Both the position numbers and the translations under genes were made by a program. Of a DNA stretch of 64,000 nucleotides, positions 34,008 to 42,580 are shown one piece after another. How positions within the stretch are numbered: position 1 is the first letter of the stretch; the number at the start of each line of letters is the position of its first letter. The stretch is from Microbacterium sp. zg-B96 (GTDB lineage: Bacteria > Actinomycetota > Actinomycetes > Actinomycetales > Microbacteriaceae), in the NCBI RefSeq assembly GCF_030246865.1, contig NZ_CP126738.1:2604001-2668000 (forward strand), written 5' to 3'. The notes below the pieces were generated by a model. The model did not search any database. It was not told the origin of the DNA and saw nothing but the letters and a program-made list of their open reading frames with translations.

Positions 34008-35477
34008 TCAGTCGACGGGGATCAGCGTGTACTTGGTGGAGAGGTATTCGTGGATGCCTTCGAGGCCGCCTTCGCGCCCGACACCGGATTGCTTGACCCC
34101 GCCGAACGGCGCGGCGGCGTTGGAGACGACCCCGACGTTCAGGCCCATCATGCCCGTCTCGAGGCGGTCGATCATCCGGTGTCCGCGGGCGAGATCCTGC
34201 GTGAAGACGTACGACACCAGGCCGTACTCGGTGTCGTTGGCCAGGCGCACGGCTTCGTCCTCGTCGGTGAAAGTGGCGATCGCCAGCACCGGGCCGAAGA
34301 TCTCCTCGCTCAGGATCGCGCTGCCGGCGGGGACGCCGGCGACCACGGTCGGCTGGTAGAAGGTGCCGGGGCCGTCGAGGGCGCTGCCGCCGGTGAGCAC
34401 GCGGGCACCGCGCGAGACGGCATCCGCCACCAGTTCGGTCGCCTTCGCGACCGCCTTGTCGTCGATGAGGGGGCCGATCTGCACGCCGTCCTCGGTGCCG
34501 CGACCGACCGGCATCGCGGTGACCCGCTCGGTCACCCGGCGGGTGAATTCCTCGGCGACCGCGGCGTGCACGATGAACCGGTTCGCCGCGGTGCAGGCCT
34601 GCCCGATGTTGCGGAACTTCGCCAGTATCGCCCCGTCGACCGCCTTGTCGAGGTCAGCGTCGTCGAACACGACGAAGGGCGCGTTGCCGCCCAGCTCCAT
34701 CGACACCCGCAGCACCCCCTCCGCCGCCTGCGCGATGAGCTTGCGCCCCACCGGGGTCGACCCGGTGAACGAGAGCTTGCGCAGTCGCGGGTCGGCGATG
34801 ATCGGGCCCGACACATCGGCCGAGGTCGTCGTCGTGACGACGTTGACCACCCCGGCGGGCACACCCGCCTCCACCAGCAGCTGCGTGAAGAAGAGGGTCG
34901 TCAGCGGCGTGAGCTCGGGAGGCTTGATCACCACGGTGCACCCCGCTGCCAGCGCGGGAGCGATCTTGCGGGTGGCCATCGCGAGCGGGAAGTTCCACGG
35001 TGTGATGAAGAAAGACGGCCCGACGGGGCGCTGCGAGACGATCATCCGCCCGGTGCCTTCGGGGTTCAGTCCGTAGCGGCCGGCGATGCGCACCGCCTCC
35101 TCGCTGAACCAGCGCAGGAACTCGCCGCCGTACCCCACCTCGCCGCGGGCTTCGGCCAGCGGCTTTCCCATCTCCAGCGTCATCAGCAGCGCGAGGTCCT
35201 CCTTGTGCTCCTGCACCAGGTCGAATGCGCGTCGCAGGATCTCGCTGCGCGTGCGCGGCGCCGTCGCCGCCCACGCGTCCTGCGCGGCGACGGCGGCGTC
35301 GAGGGCACGGATGCCGTCTTCGGGCGAGGCGTCCGCGATCTCGCGGATGACCTGGCCGGTGGCGGGGTCGCGCACCGCGAAGGTGCGGCCGCCGGCGGCA
35401 TCCGTCCACTCCCCGTCGATGAACAGGCGGGCCGGAACCCGTTCGAGCAGGTTCGCTTCGTTCGCTGCGGTCATCAT
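34008..35477 (-). CDS. gabD: Aldehyde dehydrogenase, succinate-semialdehyde dehydrogenase (GabD) type
   Basis: 489 residues. Classic GabD landmarks are TPWNFPLAMATRKIAPALAAGCT, MELGGNAPFVVFDDADLD, the catalytic Cys in NIGQACTAANRF and the C-terminal GGLEGIHEYLSTKYTLI. Start is the first of two ATGs (35477), overlapping the stop of the permease gene (ATGA). With two dehydrogenases in the operon, one may oxidise 4-aminobutyraldehyde to GABA and the other succinate semialdehyde. Which does which is not decided by sequence. The open frame to 36716 is the permease in shadow. Confidence 0.88.
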   Translation of the reverse strand: MMTAANEANLLERVPARLFIDGEWTDAAGGRTFAVRDPATGQVIREIADASPEDGIRALDAAVAAQDAWAATAPRTRSEILRRAFDLVQEHKEDLALLMTLEMGKPLAEARGEVGYGGEFLRWFSEEAVRIAGRYGLNPEGTGRMIVSQRPVGPSFFITPWNFPLAMATRKIAPALAAGCTVVIKPPELTPLTTLFFTQLLVEAGVPAGVVNVVTTTTSADVSGPIIADPRLRKLSFTGSTPVGRKLIAQAAEGVLRVSMELGGNAPFVVFDDADLDKAVDGAILAKFRNIGQACTAANRFIVHAAVAEEFTRRVTERVTAMPVGRGTEDGVQIGPLIDDKAVAKATELVADAVSRGARVLTGGSALDGPGTFYQPTVVAGVPAGSAILSEEIFGPVLAIATFTDEDEAVRLANDTEYGLVSYVFTQDLARGHRMIDRLETGMMGLNVGVVSNAAAPFGGVKQSGVGREGGLEGIHEYLSTKYTLIPVD

Positions 35478-37039
35478 GTGACTCCAGTTCGGTTGTGCTT
35501 TGCCCGGCGCAGGCTCGGCGGGGCATCGATTGAGAGGGTTTCGCCGCGGAAGAAGACGGGCCGCTTGATGGCCTGCCACACCATGATCACGATCCCGAGC
35601 AGGATGATCGCCACGCCCAGGATGAACACCAGCCCGACGCCGGCGATATTCGAGCCGCTGCCGTAGTCGGCTTTCATGCTGTCGCGCAGGGTGATGACGA
35701 ACAGCGCCGCCAGGCTCACCCCGCCCACGAGCGGGAACAGCAGCGTGAAGAAGAACGAGCGGGCCGAATCGAACCACTGCTTGCGGAAGTACCAGACGCA
35801 CGCGAACGCCGTCAGGCCGTAATAGAAGCAGATCATCATGCCCAGCGCCGTGATGGTATCCCACAGCACGTTCTCGCTGACGAAGCGCATGACGGCGTAG
35901 AAGCCGGATGCCACGACCGCCGACACAACGGTGGCGAACCCGGGCGTGAAGAACCGGGGGCTGACGGTGGCGAATTGCTTCGGCAGCGCGCCGTAGTGCC
36001 CCATCGCCAGGAGCGTGCGGGATGGCCCGACGAACGTGGACTGCAGCGACGACGCGGAACTGGTGAGCACCGCGAGGGAGACCAGGAACGCCAGGGGCCC
36101 CAGGATCGGTCCCGATAGGAAGAAGAACACGTTGTCCTGGATGTCGGGGTTTCCGAGCCCCAGTTCGCCGTCGCCGATGCCGGCGAACGACAGCAGCGCG
36201 ATAGCAAGCAGGAGATACAGCACCACGATCGTGACGACGGTCAGCGTCGCTGCCCGGCCGGGGGTGCGCTCGGGGTCCTTGGTCTCCTCGTTCATGGTGA
36301 GGGTGACATCCCACCCCCAGAAGATGAAGATCGACAGCGAAAGGCCCGCCACCACCGCGGCGAGGTCGCCGACGGCGAACGGGTTGAACCAGGAAAGCTC
36401 CACCGGGCTGGCGTCGAACGCGCTGCCGCCGGCGACGTGCACGAACGCGGCGATGGCGAAGATCACCAGCACCACGACCTGGAATGTGACCAGCACGTAC
36501 TGCAGCTTCTGCGTGGTCTGCATGTCGCGGTAGGACACGAACGTCGCCCCGACCATGAACAGCAGGCACACCGCGACGTTGATGCCCGGTTCGGCGGCGA
36601 GCGCCGCGATCGTCCCGGGGCTGCCTGCGATCTGATCGATCAGCAGGAACAGGAAGTCCACCGCGACCCCCGCCAGGTTCGACAGCACCAGGATCATCGC
36701 GGCGATCAGTCCCCACCCTGCCATCCAGCCCACCCAGGGCCCGAACGCGCGGGCACCCCAGGTGAAGGACGTGCCGGCGTCGGGCATCTGCTTGTTGAGC
36801 TCGCGGTAGCCGAACGCCACCAGCAGCATGGGGATGAACCCGACGAGGATGATCGCCGGCACCTGGAAGCCGACCTCCGACACCGTCGGCCCCAGCGCCG
36901 CGGTGAGGGTGTAGGCGGGGGCGATGCAGGAGATCCCGATGACGATCGCGCCGAGCAGCCCGACCGTGCCGGCGCTCAGGCCCTTCTTGGACAGGCCGCC
37001 GGTCGTGGTATCACCTGCAGTGCGTTCTTGCTGGCTCAT
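35474..37039 (-). CDS. APC-superfamily amino acid/polyamine permease
   Basis: 521 residues with about 12 membrane segments. APC landmarks are GAIVIGISCIAPAYTLTAALGP in helix 1, PDAGTSFTWGARAFGPWVGWMAGW, and FIFWGWDVTLTMNEETKDPERTPGRAA. By context it imports putrescine or GABA. It overlaps both neighbours by 4 bases (universal stress protein gene before, dehydrogenase gene after). Confidence 0.9.
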   Translation of the reverse strand: MSQQERTAGDTTTGGLSKKGLSAGTVGLLGAIVIGISCIAPAYTLTAALGPTVSEVGFQVPAIILVGFIPMLLVAFGYRELNKQMPDAGTSFTWGARAFGPWVGWMAGWGLIAAMILVLSNLAGVAVDFLFLLIDQIAGSPGTIAALAAEPGINVAVCLLFMVGATFVSYRDMQTTQKLQYVLVTFQVVVLVIFAIAAFVHVAGGSAFDASPVELSWFNPFAVGDLAAVVAGLSLSIFIFWGWDVTLTMNEETKDPERTPGRAATLTVVTIVVLYLLLAIALLSFAGIGDGELGLGNPDIQDNVFFFLSGPILGPLAFLVSLAVLTSSASSLQSTFVGPSRTLLAMGHYGALPKQFATVSPRFFTPGFATVVSAVVASGFYAVMRFVSENVLWDTITALGMMICFYYGLTAFACVWYFRKQWFDSARSFFFTLLFPLVGGVSLAALFVITLRDSMKADYGSGSNIAGVGLVFILGVAIILLGIVIMVWQAIKRPVFFRGETLSIDAPPSLRRAKHNRTGVT

Positions 37040-37923
37040 GCTCCTGCTCCTTCGCGGGTGCGGGTGCGAGGCACGACGACCATCGGCACCGGGACTTCGT
37101 GCAGCATCTTCGCTGCGGTGGAGCCGAGGAACAGCCGCCGCGGCTGGGCGAGCCGGCTGGAGCCGACCAGGATGACTTCGCCCGGTTGCCAGTCGAGGTG
37201 GGTCACTGCCTCTTCGATGCTCGCCCCGCGCGCTGCGACTGCCTCGGCCTCGACCCCGCCGGGGAGCGCCTGCCGCGTCTCGGCGAGCACCTCTTCGGCG
37301 TGTGCAGCCCCGGCGATGCGGATCACGCCGGTGTCCACCGAGGGCGGCAGATCCACCGTCACCAGCGACAGCAGGCGCAGCGGTGCGCCGGTCGCCCGCG
37401 ACAGCGTCACGGCCTCGGCCATCAGGGCCTCCGCGCCGGGGCGTGTGCCGACGGCGACCGTCAGCCGGCTGATGCCGACCTCGGGGGCGACCTTGCGCGC
37501 CCCCCGTGGCACCAGCACGACCGGCACGTCGGAGGAGTGCAGCAGCTGCGTCGTGGTGGATCCCAGCCGGTGGCGGCCGCGGGAACCGCCGTTCGCCGCG
37601 CCCACGACGATCAGACCGGCGCCGAGTTCACCGGCGATGTCGATCAGACCCTCGGCGAACGAGTCGGCGTAGCGGGCATGCTCGCGGTGCACGACGGACT
37701 CGGGCACCCCGGCGGCGGCCTCGGCCAGCCAGGTGTCTGCCTGTTCCCGCAGGTACCGGTCGTACCCGGCATCCGGCGGTGTGATGACGCTGCGCCCGTC
37801 GGAGGGCAGCACGATCACGATGTCGAGCTCGGCGGCGGATGCCGCGGCCAGCCGTGACGCGAAGGCCACCGCATCGCGCCCTGCCTTGGTGGCGGTGTAG
37901 CCCACGACGATGTGTGCGGTCAT
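37036..37923 (-). CDS. Tandem-domain universal stress protein
   Basis: 295 residues with two Usp domains. The first has the nucleotide-binding tail GLIVVGAANGGSRGRHRLGSTTTQLLHSSDVPVVLVP (G-2X-G-9X-G-S/T). The second has VILVGSSRLAQPRRLFLGSTAAKMLHEVPVPMVVVP. It overlaps the amine oxidase and permease genes by 4 bases each, so it is translated with the pathway. Usp genes beside APC permeases are known and may regulate transport by binding ATP or AMP. The role here is inference. Confidence 0.88.
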   Translation of the reverse strand: MTAHIVVGYTATKAGRDAVAFASRLAAASAAELDIVIVLPSDGRSVITPPDAGYDRYLREQADTWLAEAAAGVPESVVHREHARYADSFAEGLIDIAGELGAGLIVVGAANGGSRGRHRLGSTTTQLLHSSDVPVVLVPRGARKVAPEVGISRLTVAVGTRPGAEALMAEAVTLSRATGAPLRLLSLVTVDLPPSVDTGVIRIAGAAHAEEVLAETRQALPGGVEAEAVAARGASIEEAVTHLDWQPGEVILVGSSRLAQPRRLFLGSTAAKMLHEVPVPMVVVPRTRTREGAGA

Positions 37924-39278
37924 GAGCGACTCCCCTCGATGATGCCCTGCGCCGCGAGCCGTCCCATGCGGATCGCGCCGTCCACGTGCTGGTAGCCGGC
38001 CCCCGCCAGGTCGCTGCACGCGAAGCGGATCGGGCCGACCGGCGTGCGCAGATCGGCGCCGTAGCGGTGCAGGCCGCCCAGGTCGAAGCTGGCCGCGTAC
38101 GCACCCCGCGTCCACTCCTCGCTCCCCCAGTCGCTCTCGTAGTACACGACCGGGTTCTTCGCGTCGGGGCCGTAGTAGTGCGACAGCGACTCGAGGATGC
38201 GCTCCTTGCGCTCGGTGGCGCTGAGGCGGAAGACATCGTCGGCGTTGCGGTCGGAGACGAAGCCCACGAGCGTGCCCCGCTCGTCGCCGTGGTTGGTGTT
38301 GTCGTACGCCTCGTGCGCCAGCTCGTAGGGGCTGAACGCGGTGCCCGACAGGCCCCGCTCGCGCCAGAACGGACGGTCGTACACGGCGTGCACCTTGATG
38401 ACGAACCCCATCGACAGGTGCTGGTGCATCTGGTGCTGCAGCCGCGGCAGCGCCGGGACGAACGAGATGCGGTTGTAGAGCACGGGGGCAAGGGCGAGGA
38501 TCGCCGCGCGCGCCCGCACCGTCATGCCGTCCGCGGTCGCGGTCACACCGGCATCCGACCACGCCAGCGTCCGCACCGGCTGCCCCAGGAACACGTCGTC
38601 GCCGAGACGCTCGGCCAGCAGCAGCGGCACCTGCTGCAGCCCGCCCACGACCCGCTTGTCGAGGATGAAGTCCGCGTCGACGAGGTTCGAGTAGCTGCCC
38701 GCACTCGCGGCCATGAGCAGCGACTGCAGCAGCGAGAACGCGTGCGTGGGCTTGGTGAGCATCGCCGACCCGGTGGCGAACGCGAGGTTGCGCACCGCTT
38801 CATCGTCGTCGGTCTGCAACCGCAGCCAGGCGTCCCACGAGATCGTGTCCCATTCCTGCGCCCTCGGATGGGCGTAGGGCCGGTCGGGGTCGATCTCGGC
38901 GACCATCGCGTCCAGGCGCTCGGTGATCTCCGCGATCACGCGCTCGGTGTCGGCGGCGACGGGGAACGCCTCACCGGTGAAGCGGGAAGCAGTGCCGTCG
39001 GGGCCGATGTAGACGCTCTCGCCCTCGCGGTAGCGATTGAAAGTCTCCAGGCCCAAGTCGGCGAGCGTCTCGATGAGCGCTTCCTGATCTGGTGACACCC
39101 ACTGGCCGCCGATCTCCAGCATGGCCCCGTCGATCATGTCGGTCCACAGCCGCCCGCCCACGCGGTCGCGGGCCTCCAGGACGGCGACGGACAACCCGGC
39201 CTCGCGCAGCTCGTTGGCGGCGGTGAGGCCGGCAGCACCGGCCCCGACGATGACGACGTCTCGGGTGATCTCAGTCAT
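37920..39278 (-). CDS. Flavin monoamine oxidase, likely putrescine oxidase
   Basis: 452 residues. The FAD-binding N-terminus is VVIVGAGAAGLTAANELREAGLSVAVLEARDRVGGRLWT. GGQWVSPDQEALIE and the C-terminal VDGAIRMGRLAAQGI are typical of bacterial flavin amine oxidases. Substrate could be putrescine, tyramine or another primary amine. The operon with GABA aminotransferase, two semialdehyde-type dehydrogenases and a polyamine-type permease favours putrescine, giving 4-aminobutyraldehyde, ammonia and hydrogen peroxide. Confidence 0.87.
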   Translation of the reverse strand: MTEITRDVVIVGAGAAGLTAANELREAGLSVAVLEARDRVGGRLWTDMIDGAMLEIGGQWVSPDQEALIETLADLGLETFNRYREGESVYIGPDGTASRFTGEAFPVAADTERVIAEITERLDAMVAEIDPDRPYAHPRAQEWDTISWDAWLRLQTDDDEAVRNLAFATGSAMLTKPTHAFSLLQSLLMAASAGSYSNLVDADFILDKRVVGGLQQVPLLLAERLGDDVFLGQPVRTLAWSDAGVTATADGMTVRARAAILALAPVLYNRISFVPALPRLQHQMHQHLSMGFVIKVHAVYDRPFWRERGLSGTAFSPYELAHEAYDNTNHGDERGTLVGFVSDRNADDVFRLSATERKERILESLSHYYGPDAKNPVVYYESDWGSEEWTRGAYAASFDLGGLHRYGADLRTPVGPIRFACSDLAGAGYQHVDGAIRMGRLAAQGIIEGSRS

Positions 39279-39310
39279 GCGGGTTCCTCCGGTGGGCCGT
39301 CAGGTCGATG

Positions 39311-40669
39311 TCATCGTGCGGCGAGCGCGGATGCCACGACGTCCACACCCTCGTGGAGCAGCTCGTCGGGGATCGACAGCGGTGGCAGGAAGCGGATCAC
39401 GTTGCCGTACGTGCCGCACGTGAGCACGATCACCCCTTCGGCCAGGCACGCCTTCGCGACCGCTCCGGTCAGCGCCGCGTCGGGGGCGCCGGTGGCGGGG
39501 TCGACGAACTCGGCGGCGATCATCGCGCCGCGGCCGCGCACCTCGCCGATGCGCGGATCGGCGGCCGCGATGGCCTCCAGGCGGCTCAGCAGGATCTGCT
39601 CGATCTGCTGAGCCCGTTCGATGAGGCCGTCGTTCTCGAACGCGTCGATCGCGGCCAGGGCGGCGGCGCACGCCACCGGGTTGCCGCCGTAGGTGCCGCC
39701 CAGGCCCCCGGCATGGGCGGCATCCATGATCTCGGACCGGCCGGTCACGGCGGCCAGCGGCATGCCCCCCGCAATTCCCTTGGCCGTCGTGACCAGGTCC
39801 GGGACGATGCCGAACAGTTCGCTGGCGAACATCGCGCCGGTGCGGGCGAACCCGGATTGCACCTCGTCGGCGATGAAGACCACGCCGTTGTCGCGGCACC
39901 AGTCGGCGATCGCCGGCAGGAACCCGTCGGCGGGCACGATGAAGCCGCCCTCGCCCTGGATCGGCTCGATGATGACGGCGGCGAGGTTGTCGGCGCCGAT
40001 CTGCTTCTCGATGAGCCCGATCGCCCGCACCGCGGCATCCGGTCCGCTCAGCCCATCGCGCAGCGGGTACGACGCCGGGGCGCGATAGACCTCGGGGGCG
40101 AACGGCCCGAACCCGCTCTTGTAGGGCATCGACTTCGCCGTCAGCGCCATCGTCAGGTTGGTGCGGCCGTGGTAACCGTGATCGAACGCGACGACGGCCT
40201 GCTTGCCGGTGTACTTGCGGGCGATCTTCACCGCGTTCTCGACCGCTTCCGCGCCGGAGTTGAACAGGGCGCTCTTCTTGGCGTGGTCACCAGGGGTGAG
40301 GCGGTTGAGCGCCTCGGCGACGGCGATGTACGACTCATATGGCGAGATCATGAAGCAGGTGTGGGTGAACTGCGACGCCTGCGCCGTGATGGCCTCGACG
40401 ACCTTCGGGTGGGCAGATCCGACCGTGGTCACCGCGATGCCCGAACCCAGGTCGATGAGCGAGTTGCCGTCGGCGTCGACGACCACCCCGCCGCCGGCGG
40501 CCACCGCCGCGATCGGCACGGTGTGCCCGACTCCCGCCGGGACCGCCGCGGCCTTGCGCTCGAGGATCTGCTGCGAGCGGGGTCCGGGGATGGCGGTGGT
40601 CAGCCGCCGCACCTGCGGCAGGCCGGGTCCGCCCTGCGGCGTCGTGGGGGTCGCGTCGATGAGGGTCAT
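39311..40669 (-). CDS. gabT: 4-aminobutyrate aminotransferase
   Basis: 452 residues, class III PLP aminotransferase. It has NSGAEAVENAVKIARKYTGKQAVVAFDHGYHGRTN, IIEPIQGEGGFIVP, FIADEVQSGFARTG and the PLP-lysine in TTAKGIAGGMP, all as in GabT. It converts GABA and 2-oxoglutarate to succinate semialdehyde and glutamate. ATG 40669 begins the conserved protein; the frame open to 41083 runs into the divergent PucR gene. It is the first gene of the operon. Confidence 0.92.
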   Translation of the reverse strand: MTLIDATPTTPQGGPGLPQVRRLTTAIPGPRSQQILERKAAAVPAGVGHTVPIAAVAAGGGVVVDADGNSLIDLGSGIAVTTVGSAHPKVVEAITAQASQFTHTCFMISPYESYIAVAEALNRLTPGDHAKKSALFNSGAEAVENAVKIARKYTGKQAVVAFDHGYHGRTNLTMALTAKSMPYKSGFGPFAPEVYRAPASYPLRDGLSGPDAAVRAIGLIEKQIGADNLAAVIIEPIQGEGGFIVPADGFLPAIADWCRDNGVVFIADEVQSGFARTGAMFASELFGIVPDLVTTAKGIAGGMPLAAVTGRSEIMDAAHAGGLGGTYGGNPVACAAALAAIDAFENDGLIERAQQIEQILLSRLEAIAAADPRIGEVRGRGAMIAAEFVDPATGAPDAALTGAVAKACLAEGVIVLTCGTYGNVIRFLPPLSIPDELLHEGVDVVASALAAR

Positions 40670-40713
40670 GGGGCGAGCGTAGGAGCCTGCGGGCGTCACG
40701 ACACTCGCCACGC

Positions 40714-40740
40714 GGTATATTTCATGGCAATTGCTATACC
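40714..40740. promoter_or_regulatory. Symmetrical element between gabT and the PucR regulator
   Basis: GGTATA (40714-40719) and TATACC (40735-40740) flank an internal perfect palindrome GCAATTGC (40727-40734). It is AT-rich and lies in the 95-bp divergent region. Both outer halves could also serve as -10 boxes. Candidate binding site for the PucR-type activator. Confidence 0.5.
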
Positions 40741-40764
40741 TGGCGTATAAGAGCGGAGCGTGTC

Positions 40765-42306
40765 GTGGCGGCCACAGCGGACCTCGAACCGACGCTGGGG
40801 GCGCTGCTGGGAAGGCGGGAACTGCGCCTGCGGCTCGCGTCCGACGTGCACGATCTGCCGGGCGACGCCCTGGATCGCCCGATCCGCTGGGTGCACGGTT
40901 CGGACCTGGCCGACCCCACCCCGTTCCTGGCCGACGACCTCGTGCTGCTGACCACCGGCACCCAGTTCGCCGCCGCCGGCGACCTGGACGCGCAGCCGTA
41001 CGTCGACTACGTGCGGCGGCTGAGCGGCCGCGCCGTCGCCGGGCTCGGCTTCGGTACCGAGGTCGCCCGCACCGGCATCCCACCTGCCCTGGAGCGGGCG
41101 TGCCGGGACGCCGGGATGCCGCTGTTCGAGGTGCCGTATGACACGCCGTTCATCGCGGTCGCCCGCGCGAACGCCGAGACGATCGCGGCGCAGGCGTACG
41201 CCCGGCGCAGCTGGGCGCTGGCCGCGCAGCGGGCGATCTCGCTGGCGGCGCTGCGCCCCGACGGCTTGGGTGCCACGATCGGCGAGCTGGCGCGCCAGCT
41301 GAACACCTGGGTGGGCATGTACGACGCGGCCGGCGAGCTGGTGCGTGAGCATCCCGCGGACGCGCTCGACGCCGACGCTGCACGGAGCGTGCACCACGAG
41401 GTCGGCGCCGTGCTGCGGCGCGGTGCCCGCGCCGGGTCGTCGCTGCGGCGCGACGGGCGCGCGTTCACCCTGCAGACCCTCGGCCGCGGCGGGAGGCTGC
41501 GCGGCGTGGTGGCGATCGCGGCGGGTGACCTGGACCGTGAAGGCCGCGACGTCGTGACGTCGGTGATCTCCATGGCCAGCCTCGCGCTCGAGCAGCATCA
41601 GCGACTGGGACGGGCGCGCGACGTGCTGCGCACCGGGATGCTGCAGTCGCTGCGCACCGGCGACCCGGGACTGGCGAGGCGCATCTCGCGCGACGCGTGG
41701 GGGCCGATGCCGGTCGCCCCGATCGTCGTGGCGGTCACGGATGCCGCCGCCGCGGCATCCGACGCCCTCGGCGAACTGCTGGAGTTGCGTGCCGACGAGC
41801 GACGCGGCGCACTGTTCTACGGGCAGGGCGACGACGGCATGGTGCTGGCGGTCGCCGCGGCGGAGACGGAGATCCTCGATGAGGTCGCGACGCTGTTCGC
41901 GCTGGCCCTCGGGGTCTCCGCGCCGACCGGGTACGACGGGTTCGACGCCGCGCTCCAGCAGGCCCGCGTCGCCCGCGACCGCGGCGGACGAGGGGTGACG
42001 CACTTCGCGGATGCCTCGCGCACCGGCATCCTCTCTGCGCTGTCCACTCACGAAGGCCGGGCGCTCGCGTCGGCGCTGCTGCAACCGCTGGTGGCACACG
42101 ACGCCGCCCACGCGACGTCGCTGGTGCCGACCCTGCGTGCGTGGCTGGATGCCGACTGCTCGCACGAGGCCGCGGCGCGCGCTCTCGGGGTGCACCGGCA
42201 CACCGTGCGCACCCGGCTGGCCGCGGCCGAGGCCGCGCTCGGGCGGGATCTGGCGGCGTTCGCGTTCCGCGCCGAGCTGTGGGCCGCCTTCGCCGCGCTC
42301 GGCTGA
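40765..42306 (+). CDS. PucR-family transcriptional regulator of the putrescine/GABA operon
   Basis: 513 residues. The N-terminal PucR-type sensing domain (residues ~10-130, with DLVLLTTGTQF and YVRRLSGRAVAGLGFGTEVAR) is followed by a GGDEF-like linker and a C-terminal helix-turn-helix (DCSHEAAARALGVHRHTVRTRLAAAEAALGRDLAAFAFRAEL). The architecture matches GABA-responsive regulators such as C. glutamicum GabR. GGAG precedes the GTG at 40765 by 6 bases. Divergent placement from gabT supports direct control. Confidence 0.87.
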   Translation: MAATADLEPTLGALLGRRELRLRLASDVHDLPGDALDRPIRWVHGSDLADPTPFLADDLVLLTTGTQFAAAGDLDAQPYVDYVRRLSGRAVAGLGFGTEVARTGIPPALERACRDAGMPLFEVPYDTPFIAVARANAETIAAQAYARRSWALAAQRAISLAALRPDGLGATIGELARQLNTWVGMYDAAGELVREHPADALDADAARSVHHEVGAVLRRGARAGSSLRRDGRAFTLQTLGRGGRLRGVVAIAAGDLDREGRDVVTSVISMASLALEQHQRLGRARDVLRTGMLQSLRTGDPGLARRISRDAWGPMPVAPIVVAVTDAAAAASDALGELLELRADERRGALFYGQGDDGMVLAVAAAETEILDEVATLFALALGVSAPTGYDGFDAALQQARVARDRGGRGVTHFADASRTGILSALSTHEGRALASALLQPLVAHDAAHATSLVPTLRAWLDADCSHEAAARALGVHRHTVRTRLAAAEAALGRDLAAFAFRAELWAAFAALG

Positions 42307-42340
42307 CCCGGCGGCCGTCGCGCGGCCCGTCACCCGGCGT

Positions 42341-42546
42341 CGTTCGGTCGTCGCATCCGGCCCTCCCGGGCGCGCTCGAGCGCGCATTCGTGACGACCGA
42401 GCCCCCGGGCTCCCCCACCGGGATCGCTCGGTCGTCGCATCCGGCCCTCCCGGGCGCACTCGAGCGCGCATTTGCGACGACCGAGCGCCCGGGCTCCCCC
42501 ACCGGGATCGTTCGGTCGTCGCATCCGGCCCTCCGCACCGGAGCGG
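42341..42546. repeat. 84-bp tandem repeats with internal hairpins
   Basis: TCGGTCGTCGCATCC starts at 42344, 42428 and 42512, exactly 84 bp apart, giving about 2.4 units. In each full unit TCGGTCGTC pairs with GACGACCGA, and the middle holds a near-perfect palindrome (GCGCGCTCGAGCGCGC in unit 1). It fills the gap between the convergent PucR and RamB-type genes. Confidence 0.9.
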
Positions 42547-42580
42547 CTCGCGGCGGGGGGCGCCCCGCAGGGCAGCAGGC

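Noticed and set aside
34008..36716. A 902-residue fusion of aldehyde dehydrogenase with an upstream Arg-rich domain
   Set aside because: The dehydrogenase starts at 35477. The upstream part is the permease gene read in the wrong frame.
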